This document shows positions 16,864 to 25,222 of a stretch of DNA of 35,266 nt, piece after piece (position 1 is the first letter of the stretch; each line of letters begins with the position of its first letter). A model generated the notes under the pieces. The model did not search any database. It had not been told where the DNA came from and was given only the letters and a program-made list of their open reading frames with translations. This DNA comes from Flavobacteriales bacterium (GTDB lineage Bacteria; Bacteroidota; Bacteroidia; Flavobacteriales_F; PHOS-HE28). Made by a program: the position numbers and the translations under genes. The DNA is taken from contig JAEUTC010000243.1 in the NCBI GenBank assembly GCA_016787985.1, positions 1 through 35,266 of the forward strand, given 5' to 3'.

Positions 16864-18359
16864 TGGCCGACCTTGCTCCATTCCTCTTCGAAAAGGCGGA
16901 CCAACGCCTGATCGTTCAGCCTATTGACCTCCGTTCCTCGCCAGGCGATATCCGGAGGGAAATGTGTCGCCTCCGCGAAGGTGCGATCATCGATGAAGCG
17001 ACGCGGCACCTTGGCATCGATGGGGTGCGTGACCAAGCTGGAACGCGAAGCGAGGAAGAACCCCCAATCGCCGAACGATGGCACATAGACATGGAAGGGG
17101 GAGACTTGGAACCCGACATCGCGCAGCGTATTGTGGATGCACCAGTACGAAGCCGTGGCCACGTACGGCGACGTGCTTTGCACCACCACCACGCTTTTCT
17201 CATGCAAACGGGAATTCAAGGTGCGGTAGAACGAGGTGGTGTAGAGCTTCCCCAGGGAATAGCTGTTGGGATCGGGAAAATCGATGATCACCACGTCGTA
17301 GGTACTGGTATCCGAACGCAACCAGGTAAAGGCATCAGCATTGTGCACATGGACACGCGGATCGTGGAAGGCATCCTCGTTCAATGCGCAGAACTTGACA
17401 TTCTCGCTGAATAGGCGCGTCATTGCGGGGTCGAGGTCGACGAGGTCCACCTGTTTCACCCCCGTGTGCTTCAACACCTCACGCAGCGCAAGCCCATCCC
17501 CCCCGCCGAGCACCAGGATGCGCTTCGCATTCGATGCGTGCATGAACGCAGGATGCACCAAGGCCTCGTGGTAACGGTACTCATCATACGTACTGAACTG
17601 GAGATTACCGTTGAGGTACAGATGAAGTCCATCATGTTCACGGGTAACGACGATGCGTTGATACGGAGTGGTCTCCGCATGGATGATGCGGCCGTTGTAG
17701 GCCAACCCTTCGGTGAAGGTCTGAACACGTTCAGCCAGGGCGAAGGCCAACACGAAAGCCAACAGGAGGATCACGGCCAGGGTCTGGAGGGCCCAAGGTC
17801 GTTTGACCTCCGACCTGAACCGTTGAAGCAGGATGAGCCCCACAGCGATATTGAGCAAACCGATGAGGTACGATGTGCGCAGTATGCCCAGATAGGGCAT
17901 TAACACCAAGGGGAAGATGACCGATGCCAGTAGCGCGCCCACATAGTCGAAGGTGAAGATGTTCGCCACGAGCGACCTGAACTCCACCTGATCCTTGAGG
18001 ATGCGCATGAGCAAAGGGATCTCCAGGCCCACCAATGCACCGGTCAAGAAAACGAGGAGATAGAGCACCACATGGAAGGATGCCACCGTGCCGAACAGGA
18101 GATAGAGCAACGTACTGCTGATGCCACCGACCAGTCCAACGAGCAATTCGATCCGGATGAACCAGGTGAGCAAGTCACGCTCGATGTACTTGCTCGCGAG
18201 GGAGCCCATACCCATTGCGAAAAGGTATACGCCGATCACCAAGGAGAACTGCGTGACGCTATCGCCCAAGAGGTAGCTCGCTACCGTGCCTGCGATGAGC
18301 TCATAGACGAGCCCGCAGGTGGCGATGATGAAGACCGTGGTGAAAAGAAGTGCGCGCAT
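16860..18359 (-). CDS. speE: Membrane-fused aminopropyltransferase (spermidine synthase-like)
   Basis: 499 residues. Residues 1-210 form about seven membrane helices (MRALLFTTVFIIATCGLVYE onward); residues 220-470 are a spermidine-synthase domain. Visible sites are TPYQRIVV, then GNLQFSTYDEYRYHEALVHP, the decarboxy-AdoMet loop GGGDG (285-289), VDLVDLDP, NADAF (340-344) and IIDFPDPNSYSLGKLY. The DFPDP motif replaces the DS/TxDP of soluble spermidine synthases but keeps both Asp. It should transfer an aminopropyl group from decarboxylated AdoMet to an amine, here at the membrane. The acceptor could be putrescine or a non-standard target. It is separated from the DUF350 gene by 14 bases, the only real gap besides the two bases after speD. 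Confidence 0.88.
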   Translation of the reverse strand: MRALLFTTVFIIATCGLVYELIAGTVASYLLGDSVTQFSLVIGVYLFAMGMGSLASKYIERDLLTWFIRIELLVGLVGGISSTLLYLLFGTVASFHVVLYLLVFLTGALVGLEIPLLMRILKDQVEFRSLVANIFTFDYVGALLASVIFPLVLMPYLGILRTSYLIGLLNIAVGLILLQRFRSEVKRPWALQTLAVILLLAFVLAFALAERVQTFTEGLAYNGRIIHAETTPYQRIVVTREHDGLHLYLNGNLQFSTYDEYRYHEALVHPAFMHASNAKRILVLGGGDGLALREVLKHTGVKQVDLVDLDPAMTRLFSENVKFCALNEDAFHDPRVHVHNADAFTWLRSDTSTYDVVIIDFPDPNSYSLGKLYTTSFYRTLNSRLHEKSVVVVQSTSPYVATASYWCIHNTLRDVGFQVSPFHVYVPSFGDWGFFLASRSSLVTHPIDAKVPRRFIDDRTFAEATHFPPDIAWRGTEVNRLNDQALVRLFEEEWSKVGQ

Positions 18360-18373
18360 GCCCGATCGGCTGC

Positions 18374-18604
18374 TCAGCCGTGGATGGCGCTTGCGATGAT
18401 CTGAGCGATGGCGATCATGAAACCGGCGGCCAGGATGGCGAGCGCCACGTTGTTATCCACCAGTATCTTCTTCCACAGGTTCTCTGGAGTGATACGCTCG
18501 AAGATCCAGAAACACAGGAAAAGGATGACCGCACCGAGGAGGGAGAACACCACGGCGTTGAGCACGTATTCGAGGTTGATGGCGAGCAGCATGGGCATGT
18601 TCAT
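18374..18604 (-). CDS. DUF350 (YjfL-like) small membrane protein
   Basis: 76 residues, about two membrane segments: LEYVLNAVVFSLLGAVILFL and NNVALAILAAGFMIAIAQII, with the charged linker FERITPENLWKKILVDN between. This matches one DUF350 repeat; many members have two repeats, so this is a single-unit form that would need to oligomerise. Molecular function is unknown. Its start overlaps the stop of the 59-residue gene. DUF350 genes are often found beside polyamine-gene homologues and DUF4178, which is what is seen here. Confidence 0.82.
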   Translation of the reverse strand: MNMPMLLAINLEYVLNAVVFSLLGAVILFLCFWIFERITPENLWKKILVDNNVALAILAAGFMIAIAQIIASAIHG

Positions 18605-18780
18605 TTATGGGTGTAGGGTTGTCCGTAGGCGGCACGATCCTCGGCTTTCTCCAAGTTGGGTTTGATCAGACGATAACCCGCGAGGTTCGCAGCCACCTGC
18701 ACCAGCCAAAGGATGGTGAGCAGGCCGATGAAGATCCGCACGGGTCTGCGGCGCCAGGGTGAGGGAGTCTCCAAGTTCAT
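18601..18780 (-). CDS. 59-residue one-TM peptide of the polyamine operon
   Basis: MNLETPSPWRRRP, then a single membrane helix (IFIGLLTILWLVQVAANLAGY) and a polar tail. The start at 18780 and the stop at 18601 both form ATGA overlaps with neighbours (DUF4178 gene and DUF350 gene), strong evidence that this very small frame is real. A basic N-terminus before the helix suggests the N-terminus stays in the cytoplasm. The family was not recognised. It may be an assembly subunit of the DUF350/DUF4178 membrane complex. Confidence 0.7.
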   Translation of the reverse strand: MNLETPSPWRRRPVRIFIGLLTILWLVQVAANLAGYRLIKPNLEKAEDRAAYGQPYTHK

Positions 18781-20039
18781 GCGCCCCAGCGGTTCGTTTC
18801 GAAAGTCGTGACGCGGTACCAGGTGATCAACGGGAAGATCATGGCCAATCCGAGGATCAACCACATATTGCTCCACAAGGTGGGGGACCCGTTCACCTGC
18901 AGCGCGAACTGTTTCACGGGCCGACCGGCATCATAGGCTGGATACACCTCCAAATGGTACTTTCCGGCAGGAAGCGCGCTGAAGACGATCCCGTCGTTCT
19001 GGCGTCCTTCGCTCCAATGTTCACCCCCTTCGTACCCGGAGTAGAATTCGATATCGATATCGAACGAGCGGGACTCTCCAGTATCCTCGTTGATAAGCGC
19101 ACCGGAGAGTGCGAACCAGTTGTTCTGCAGGCCGATCGGATAGACCACGAGCTCCACCGCACTGTAACGCGAACGCAGTTCGAACGAAGAGGTCTCCACC
19201 ATCGCCGACTTTGTAGGATCACTCACATTGGTTTGAAGGTTCCAAGAGCCGATGGGCGCTTGTCGATCAACGACCCAGAAGAGTATCTGGGTGAGCAGGA
19301 TCACGGCGAAAGCCAGGACACTGATGGTCTTCAGCACATTCTTGTCGATGGCCAACCGTAGCGGCTGTGCTGCGCCCACACCCTTTCGTGGTGGCGGCGC
19401 CATGGCCTTGCCGAAGGCCTTCTTGATCTCATCGGGCTCCACATAGCGGCCCATGTACCAGGCCAGTTCATCCGGATCCTGTTCGCGGGTCAGCATGAAA
19501 GGGGGTGCGACCAACTCCCGCACTTTGGCCCGTTGATCATCGTTCACATCCCTGTTGAACTCACCAGCGGCCTCCAGAACGGTACATGAATAGGAGTTGA
19601 AGCGCTGGTAGGCGTTGCGTTCGTGGATCAGGATCTCTTCGATCCCGCTTGCCCGTGGATGGATCCGCAACTGTTCATGAAATGTCCAGTGCCCCTCGTA
19701 GACGCTGAGTTGCGCGAAACCATGAACGGGATTGAAGATGTGGTACTCCGCCCACGAATATGGAGCGCTCTTCTCCTTCTTACGCACCCAACCGGTCACC
19801 AGGTACCGACGGCCGAAGAGCTCGCCCTCGTCACCGGGGTCGAGATACGGTTGAAGCTGACGTGCGGAATAGGTGCGGCGTTCATTCAAGTAGCCCGTGG
19901 CGGTGTCACGCATCATCGCATGGCCACAATCCCTGCATGCCACGAAACGGGTGAGTCCATGGAGACGGATCAGGAGCGGACGTGCACACTGCTTGCACTT
20001 CGCGGTCTGGACCGGCGGGAGGGCCTCCTTCAACTCCAT
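18777..20039 (-). CDS. DUF4178 protein with zinc ribbon and membrane segments
   Basis: 420 residues. It begins with a zinc ribbon (C15, C18, C35, C38: CKQC and CRDC). A DUF4178 beta-rich domain follows (GELFGRRYLVTGWVRKKE, YSWAEYHIFNPVHGFAQLSVYEGHW). Then come a membrane helix near residues 230-252 (ISVLAFAVILLTQILFWVV), an extracytoplasmic beta-sandwich-like part (SFELRSRYSAVELVVYP, SALPAGKYHLEVYP) and a second membrane helix near the C-terminus. The topology suggests that the zinc ribbon and DUF4178 face the cytoplasm and a sensory or binding domain faces out. It overlaps the other DUF4178 gene by 10 bases. Biochemical role unknown. Confidence 0.8.
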   Translation of the reverse strand: MELKEALPPVQTAKCKQCARPLLIRLHGLTRFVACRDCGHAMMRDTATGYLNERRTYSARQLQPYLDPGDEGELFGRRYLVTGWVRKKEKSAPYSWAEYHIFNPVHGFAQLSVYEGHWTFHEQLRIHPRASGIEEILIHERNAYQRFNSYSCTVLEAAGEFNRDVNDDQRAKVRELVAPPFMLTREQDPDELAWYMGRYVEPDEIKKAFGKAMAPPPRKGVGAAQPLRLAIDKNVLKTISVLAFAVILLTQILFWVVDRQAPIGSWNLQTNVSDPTKSAMVETSSFELRSRYSAVELVVYPIGLQNNWFALSGALINEDTGESRSFDIDIEFYSGYEGGEHWSEGRQNDGIVFSALPAGKYHLEVYPAYDAGRPVKQFALQVNGSPTLWSNMWLILGLAMIFPLITWYRVTTFETNRWGA

Positions 20040-20650
20040 TGGGCCAGCACGGGAGGGTTCACCAACCGCAGTTCATTGAATTCAACCCCAACACCTTTCA
20101 ATGCACGTGCTTCACGCGAGTGATCGACAAGGATGAGCACACGGCCTCCACTGGGATCCCCTCCTTCAAGCTCGATGTCCCACGGGATGGGAAGTTGACG
20201 CATGAGTTCCCCTTCCCATGCGTACTTGAACCTGGTATCCAAGGCTTCGAGGTTGAAGTCCCCTTCCATCTTCAGCTTCTTGCCTGGATCGACGTGCTTG
20301 AAGACCGTGGGCGCCATGAGCGCGTGATCAAGCGCCATCAAGGCATAGTTGCCGTAGGCTTGCAGGAGCCATCCATAGGGCGTATCACCTTTCAAGCTCC
20401 AGAAGTTCCGGTAGCCGCGTTGTCCCTCCACGCGTATCCGACCAGTGATCTTGAAGTACGCGTCTTTCACCTTACCCTCGGTACCAAGGCGCAAGGGCGA
20501 TAGGTCCTCCACCAAGGGCATCTGGAAAGTCGATGCATCGTGTCTGGAGCCATCCCGAAGGATGAGCGCGGAACAGCCTGAACAGACCAAGGCCCACGAC
20601 CCCATCTCCGCGAAACGGATGCTCCCACGACAACCAGGACAAGAAAGCAT
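20030..20650 (-). CDS. DUF4178 protein, soluble zinc-ribbon form
   Basis: 206 residues from the ATG at 20650, two bases after the speD stop codon. The zinc ribbon is C4, C7, C23, C26 (CPGC and CSGC). The DUF4178 domain follows (GTEGKVKDAYFKITGRIRVE, YRNFWSLKGDTPYGWLLQAYGNYALM) and has no membrane helix. A longer frame from 20680 would overlap speD by 28 bases and puts the ribbon further inside. The pair of DUF4178 proteins, one soluble and one membrane-bound, probably came from duplication and may form a heteromer. Confidence 0.8.
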   Translation of the reverse strand: MLSCPGCRGSIRFAEMGSWALVCSGCSALILRDGSRHDASTFQMPLVEDLSPLRLGTEGKVKDAYFKITGRIRVEGQRGYRNFWSLKGDTPYGWLLQAYGNYALMALDHALMAPTVFKHVDPGKKLKMEGDFNLEALDTRFKYAWEGELMRQLPIPWDIELEGGDPSGGRVLILVDHSREARALKGVGVEFNELRLVNPPVLAQWS

Positions 20651-20652
20651 GA

Positions 20653-21048
20653 TCAACGGTGAATGCGTTGTTCGTGCCACACACCTTCACCAAGCCACTG
20701 GCGCACAGCCGCGCCCAAGGCTTCCACCGCGTGGGTGTTATCCCTGCTGTAATTGCTCAAGTAGACGTCGAAGGTCATCCGACCATGCTCAGGCCAGGTA
20801 TGAATGCTCAGGTGGGATTCGGTGAGGCAGAAGACCGAAGTGAATCCTGCACCGGGAAAAGCATGGTGTACACCGCCGACACTGACCAATCCTAGCCGGG
20901 CCACGTGCTCTTCAATGGTTCGGCGAAAGCCTTCCAGATCCATTAAAGTAGCCGGATCAAGGCCGTGACCATCCATCAGGAGGTGCAATCCCTGTCCGCC
21001 GAAACTTTGCGGTGCAGCGGTCTTCAAACTTGATGCGGCAGTTTCCAT
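20653..21048 (-). CDS. speD: S-adenosylmethionine decarboxylase homologue (SpeD), pyruvoyl type
   Basis: 131 residues, the usual size for bacterial SpeD. GLHLLMDGHGLDP opens the fold, and TESHLSIHTWPE contains the self-cleavage site between E77 and S78, giving the pyruvoyl group, with H83 as processing residue. Compared without gaps to the Thermotoga enzyme (S55, S63, H68, C83), the set reads T70, S78, H83, S98. The Cys that donates a proton in catalysis is Ser (FDVYLSNYS). So decarboxylation of AdoMet is the default reading, but activity or substrate may differ. The ATG at 21048 is preferred to an upstream GTG at 21186 that would add 46 unrelated residues. First gene of an eight-gene operon. 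Confidence 0.88.
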   Translation of the reverse strand: METAASSLKTAAPQSFGGQGLHLLMDGHGLDPATLMDLEGFRRTIEEHVARLGLVSVGGVHHAFPGAGFTSVFCLTESHLSIHTWPEHGRMTFDVYLSNYSRDNTHAVEALGAAVRQWLGEGVWHEQRIHR

Positions 21049-21057
21049 CAGGTAGCC

Positions 21058-21086
21058 GAAAGTAATCCTTGGCGGCAAATGGTCAA
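21058..21086 (-). promoter_or_regulatory. Possible promoter of the polyamine operon
   Basis: On the minus strand TTG (21086-21084) is followed after 18 bases by TTACTTTC (21065-21058), which differs from TAnnTTTG at two positions. It ends 9 bases before the speD ATG, implying a very short leader. Weak call, given because nothing better was found upstream of the operon. Confidence 0.25.
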
Positions 21087-21313
21087 GCGCGGGATCCGAA
21101 GACACTGGCACCCGTTGTTGCGATGCTAGGTGCAGTGCGCCCGGGACAGCGATGAAGAGCTCCGACTGAACGTTGGGCCAAGACACAGCTCCATCAGTTC
21201 CAAGCTGGGAGAGGTCGAATACCCTTCATACGTACGGATCGGCATGCATTTTTCTTGCTCAACGGATACTGCCCCGCCGTGTACTGAGTTACATAACAAC
21301 CAGATCCTGCGTC

Positions 21314-23359
21314 ATGATCCGATCCATCGCCCTGTGGTCGGCTTTGATGGTGGCCGCAAGCCTCCACGCACAGCCCAATGCAACCTTGATCGTACACTTC
21401 GCCTCGGCGAGCGCCTCCATCGGTCCGGAAGACCAAAGGGAGCTGAAGTCCTTATGCGCCAGGTTGGATGCCTCGTCCATCACCGCGGTGAAGTTGGAGG
21501 GTCATACGGACAGCCGTGGGGATATCATGTTCAACAAGCTTTTGAGCGAACGTCGGGCGCAGGCCGTAGCCAAGGTTCTTTCGGGCACTTGTCTTCGTAG
21601 GGTACCGATGACGATCAATGAAGTCGGGGCGCGAGAACCTGCTGCAGTTGGCTGCACACCTTCCGACCATGCGCAGAACCGTCGAGTGGAAGTGTTCTTG
21701 GAATTCGAAGAAACCAGCGAAAGCTGCGGGTATACCATTCTGCGCCATCCGAAGGTGGATCCCTTGATGCCCGAAGCAGAACCACAGCACGAGATCTTCC
21801 GAGTGGACCCCAGCTTACCGATCGAGCTCGTTGCATCGGACGGGGTGCGCATACGTATCGCAGCTGGTGCCATCGTGGATCAGCAAGGGAATGACATCAA
21901 CGGTGCCGTGGAGATCAGCTACAGATCCTTCAATGATCCTTGGGCGATCATCGCTAGCGGCATTCCTATGCACGTTGGCGACAAGGAGAATGCAGGCCAC
22001 ATGGAATCACTCGGGATGTATGAGGTCTATGCATCACAGCATGGGACTCCACTATCGCTACGCGAGGGAGAGGTCATCAGCTTGACCAAGCCGACCATGG
22101 AGGAACGCTCACCCGGCTACTTGGATTGGACCTTGGATCCAACAACTGGTGCATGGGTCGAGCAGCGCCAGATCGTTACCAGTACATCGTCCCAACCCGT
22201 GGTTGTGATCGGCGAGGAGCCTAGCAGCTCGGCCCGATACAGCTATGTGAACGCGATCCGGCGGCTGCCGATGTTGCCCGACAGCACTGTGTTCTTGGAT
22301 CGCCTGGCGAGCGCTTCTTACTGTCACACTGAACCCTGCGGCTCAGCGGTCAAACCTTTCGAGTACGAGGACGGGCAATATGTGAGCCCTTATCCTGGTA
22401 AGGCCATCCCAGCCATCGAAGTAGTCGCTGAAAAGGGTGTTTATCGGGGCCAGCGTGTAACAGGATTCCGTATCAAGCTTAGGAATTCCTCAAGCCACAC
22501 CGAATGGAGGGCATTCCCTACGAACCGGATATGGGCATACAATGGTCCAATGACGAGAAGGCGTTTCACGGACAAGATATCACGCCGGCACTTCTATCAG
22601 GATATCGCGCTGGAGGTGAGCGCCGATGGGCAGAGCGGTGTTCTCCGGTTGAAGGACAGAGGAACCTGGGTGGAGTTGCCTCTAGACCTCTCCTACCACC
22701 AAGGCACCGCCGCCGATGCGGCGGCCTTTCATGACGAACTGGTCGCGTATAGAGGTCGGTTCGAAGCGAAACGCAACCGCTTCGATCGTCGGTTGAAGGA
22801 GAAACTAGTCGCTGCGAAGCAAGACCTGGCACGCGGCAAGGAACGCGCCTGGAGCGATGCACGACGCGTGATGAACGACTCCGAATTGGCCATGACGGCT
22901 ATGGAGTTCGACACGTATGCGATGAATAGCGCTTTCACACAGATACAGACCACGAACTTCGCGGATGCATCCCCGAGCAGCCAGGTCACCCTGAGCTTCT
23001 CCATGCGCGGGTTCGGGATCTACAACTGTGACCAACTCCTGAGGAGGGAAGCCATCGAACCACAGCAGATAGCGGTATTGGATGCCTCCGGCAACTACTT
23101 CCCATGGGTCACAGCCTATGGTGTTCTGGAGAGCAGACGCACTGTGATCACTTATTGGGGTGATGGCACTGGCACCGGGCGTGACATGCGGCTCAGCAAG
23201 GATATGAGCAGCCTGCTTTTCGTGGGGATGGATGGAGAACTCTTGTTGGTGAACGAGCCTGGTTCTTTGCTTCGGCCTGGGAAAGTCACCCTTCAGGGTG
23301 TTCCACAACAACGGCCACAAAGTCCGGAGGAACTTCGGGCTCTCGCATCGAACGAGTAG
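21314..23359 (+). CDS. OmpA-domain protein with large C-terminal extension
   Basis: 681 residues. The ATG at 21314 begins a clear signal peptide (MIRSIALWSALMVAASLHAQ). The OmpA peptidoglycan-binding domain is directly behind it (residues 22-130; VKLEGHTDSRGDIMFNKLL, then SERRAQAV and NRRVEVFLEF), unlike the usual C-terminal position. The remaining 550 residues include a beta-rich part (VRIRIAAGAIVDQQGNDINGAVEISYRS split here: RIAAGAIVDQQG, AVEISYRSFND) typical of uncharacterised Bacteroidota surface proteins, and a charged coiled-coil stretch near residues 475-510 (FEAKRNRFDRRLKEKLVAAK). Likely periplasmic or outer-membrane, anchored to peptidoglycan. It is first in a plus-strand run; the next gene starts 9 bases on. 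Confidence 0.8.
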   Translation: MIRSIALWSALMVAASLHAQPNATLIVHFASASASIGPEDQRELKSLCARLDASSITAVKLEGHTDSRGDIMFNKLLSERRAQAVAKVLSGTCLRRVPMTINEVGAREPAAVGCTPSDHAQNRRVEVFLEFEETSESCGYTILRHPKVDPLMPEAEPQHEIFRVDPSLPIELVASDGVRIRIAAGAIVDQQGNDINGAVEISYRSFNDPWAIIASGIPMHVGDKENAGHMESLGMYEVYASQHGTPLSLREGEVISLTKPTMEERSPGYLDWTLDPTTGAWVEQRQIVTSTSSQPVVVIGEEPSSSARYSYVNAIRRLPMLPDSTVFLDRLASASYCHTEPCGSAVKPFEYEDGQYVSPYPGKAIPAIEVVAEKGVYRGQRVTGFRIKLRNSSSHTEWRAFPTNRIWAYNGPMTRRRFTDKISRRHFYQDIALEVSADGQSGVLRLKDRGTWVELPLDLSYHQGTAADAAAFHDELVAYRGRFEAKRNRFDRRLKEKLVAAKQDLARGKERAWSDARRVMNDSELAMTAMEFDTYAMNSAFTQIQTTNFADASPSSQVTLSFSMRGFGIYNCDQLLRREAIEPQQIAVLDASGNYFPWVTAYGVLESRRTVITYWGDGTGTGRDMRLSKDMSSLLFVGMDGELLLVNEPGSLLRPGKVTLQGVPQQRPQSPEELRALASNE

Positions 23360-23368
23360 TTTAGACGC

Positions 23369-24562
23369 ATGCGCGCTGTTCTGTCGTTCCTCTTCGGTAC
23401 CGGCGCTCTCTTCATCCAAGCCCAATTCTTCGAGTGGACTCCACTCCCGCCCTTCCCCGGAACGGCCCGTGACGACGCTTCCTCCTTCACCATCGGCAAC
23501 ACGGTCTATGTCGGAACAGGCCGTGATGTGGTCTTCGCGCTCACGAACGACTGGTACGCATTCGACATGATCGAGGAGACTTGGGTACCGATGGCAGCGA
23601 TGCCCGCCAGCGGTCGGCAATACTGTGCAGCGTTCAGCGATGGCACATACGGATACGTGTTCGGCGGAGTGGATGCGGAAGGTCCACTGAATGAGCTCTG
23701 GCGCTATGATCCAGTTCAAGATAGCTGGACAGCGATGGCACCGTTGCCAGCTCCAGGTCGTTACGCCGCTGTGGCCTTCAACAACGGCGTGGTATGCACT
23801 GGGCTTCTGGCCGGAGGTGTGGCCACGAACGAGTGTTGGAAATACGCTGCCACCACGGACAGTTGGTCGGCCATAGCGCCTTTACCCGGACCCGCGCGAC
23901 ACCGAGCGGCTGGCAGTGGCAACCAGGTCTTCGTGATCGGTGGTCGGAGCGGTGATGGAGCGGTCCTGGACGATGTGCACCACTATGATACAGCGAGCGA
24001 CAGTTGGTCGACCTCGGCCAGTTCACTACCAGCGGTGCGGTTCGGTGCCGATGCGGTGTTCGATGACGCGGTGGGCTCGATCCACGTGATCGCTGGAGCC
24101 TCCTCTGACAGTGAATTCCATGCGGATTGCTGGAGCGGAGAACCCTGGTCACCCATCGCTCCCTTCGCAGGTGGCCCACGACGTGGTGGGGTGATCGCTT
24201 ACGGAGAGACCTCCCCCTTCACCCAAAGCATCTACTACGGCACCGGCGTGGACGACACCCAGCGCTACGCGGATTGGTGGGTGTACCGCAACATCAGCGA
24301 GGGTATTCAGGAAAGGGGCTTGGAAGTGGTCCGGATACATCCCAACCCGAGCACGGGACTCATCCACATCGAACTTGGAGGCGTAAAGGCCCGTCTCCCC
24401 TACCGGATCCACGATATCACAGGGCGCATCATTGCAGAAGGCATCCACACGCCGAGCGAGACCTTGGACCTCAGCAGCCGACCTTCCGGCATTTATCACA
24501 TCGTACTCCGCGACCGTGAACGCATCCTGCATGGTCGGTCCATCATTTCAGCCCGACCATGA
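23369..24562 (+). CDS. Secreted kelch-repeat protein with T9SS sorting domain
   Basis: 397 residues. The signal peptide is MRAVLSFLFGTGALFIQAQ. Five or so kelch blades follow, each with a GG or related turn and a Tyr/Trp pair (GYVFGGVDAEGPLNELWRYD, QDSWTAMAPLPAPGRYAAVA, QVFVIGGRSGDG), giving a beta-propeller. The last 85 residues are a type IX secretion C-terminal domain (VVRIHPNPSTGLIHIEL to LSSRPSGIYHIVLRD). The protein is therefore exported through the outer membrane and likely attached to the cell surface. The stop overlaps the next start (ATGA), so a surface protein and a cytoplasmic methyltransferase share a transcript. Confidence 0.9.
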   Translation: MRAVLSFLFGTGALFIQAQFFEWTPLPPFPGTARDDASSFTIGNTVYVGTGRDVVFALTNDWYAFDMIEETWVPMAAMPASGRQYCAAFSDGTYGYVFGGVDAEGPLNELWRYDPVQDSWTAMAPLPAPGRYAAVAFNNGVVCTGLLAGGVATNECWKYAATTDSWSAIAPLPGPARHRAAGSGNQVFVIGGRSGDGAVLDDVHHYDTASDSWSTSASSLPAVRFGADAVFDDAVGSIHVIAGASSDSEFHADCWSGEPWSPIAPFAGGPRRGGVIAYGETSPFTQSIYYGTGVDDTQRYADWWVYRNISEGIQERGLEVVRIHPNPSTGLIHIELGGVKARLPYRIHDITGRIIAEGIHTPSETLDLSSRPSGIYHIVLRDRERILHGRSIISARP

Positions 24563-25200
24563 CTTTCAACATGAACGAAACGGAGCGCTATGCGCACGCT
24601 CATTCCGGTATTGAAGCTCCGCACTTGGCCGAGTTGGCCGCGGAAACCCGTGCGACCAGCGAGGTGGCGCACATGCTCTGTGGCCACGTGCAAGGTCGCT
24701 TGTTGAGTCTTCTCAGCCAGTTGGTCAAGCCCGCGCTCGCGTTGGAGATCGGCACCTTCACCGGATACAGTGCACTGTGCCTCGCAGAGGGCTTAGCGCA
24801 AGGCGGCATCCTCCATACCATCGACATCCATGCACCGGTAGCGGCCATGGCCGATCGGTACTTCCGGAAGGCAGGCCTGCATGATAGGATCCACCAGCAC
24901 ATCGGTCCCGCTGCGGAAGTGATACCGCGGATCGAAGGCCGGTTCGACCTGGTGCTCATCGATGCGGACAAGTCGAATTATCCGCGCTATTTCGACCTTG
25001 TGATCGACCGTATGGCCACGGGTGGCCTGATCATCGCGGACAATGTGCTGTGGGGCGGCAAAGTGGTGCAAGCTGGCGCCTCGGCCGATGCCGATACACG
25101 TGCCTTGGCAGGCTACGCTGATCTGGTGAATGCGGACCCACGCGTGGAGAGCGTGTTGCTTCCCTTGCGCGACGGTCTTCTCGTGAGCAGGCGCAAGTGA
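24559..25200 (+). CDS. O-methyltransferase (Methyltransf_3, catechol-type)
   Basis: 213 residues. The class I AdoMet-binding motif is [19 protein letters not shown], followed by LHTIDIHAP (ribose-binding acid) and [13 protein letters not shown], with the metal-binding Asp as in COMT/CCoAMT enzymes. [10 protein letters not shown] is the second metal-ligand region. It methylates a hydroxyl on a small catechol-like or other acceptor; the natural substrate is unknown. The start at 24559 is set by the ATGA overlap; an in-frame ATG at 24571 is possible. Confidence 0.9.
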   Translation: MTFNMNETERYAHAHSGIEAPHLAELAAETRATSEVAHMLCGHVQGRLLSLLSQLVKPALALEIGTFTGYSALCLAEGLAQGGILHTIDIHAPVAAMADRYFRKAGLHDRIHQHIGPAAEVIPRIEGRFDLVLIDADKSNYPRYFDLVIDRMATGGLIIADNVLWGGKVVQAGASADADTRALAGYADLVNADPRVESVLLPLRDGLLVSRRK

Positions 25201-25222
25201 TGGCCCCTATCTTGGCGCGCCC

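Noticed and set aside
21049-21186. 46-residue N-terminal extension of SpeD from a GTG
   Set aside because: SpeD proteins are about 120-130 residues and the ATG at 21048 gives 131; the extension has no recognisable feature.
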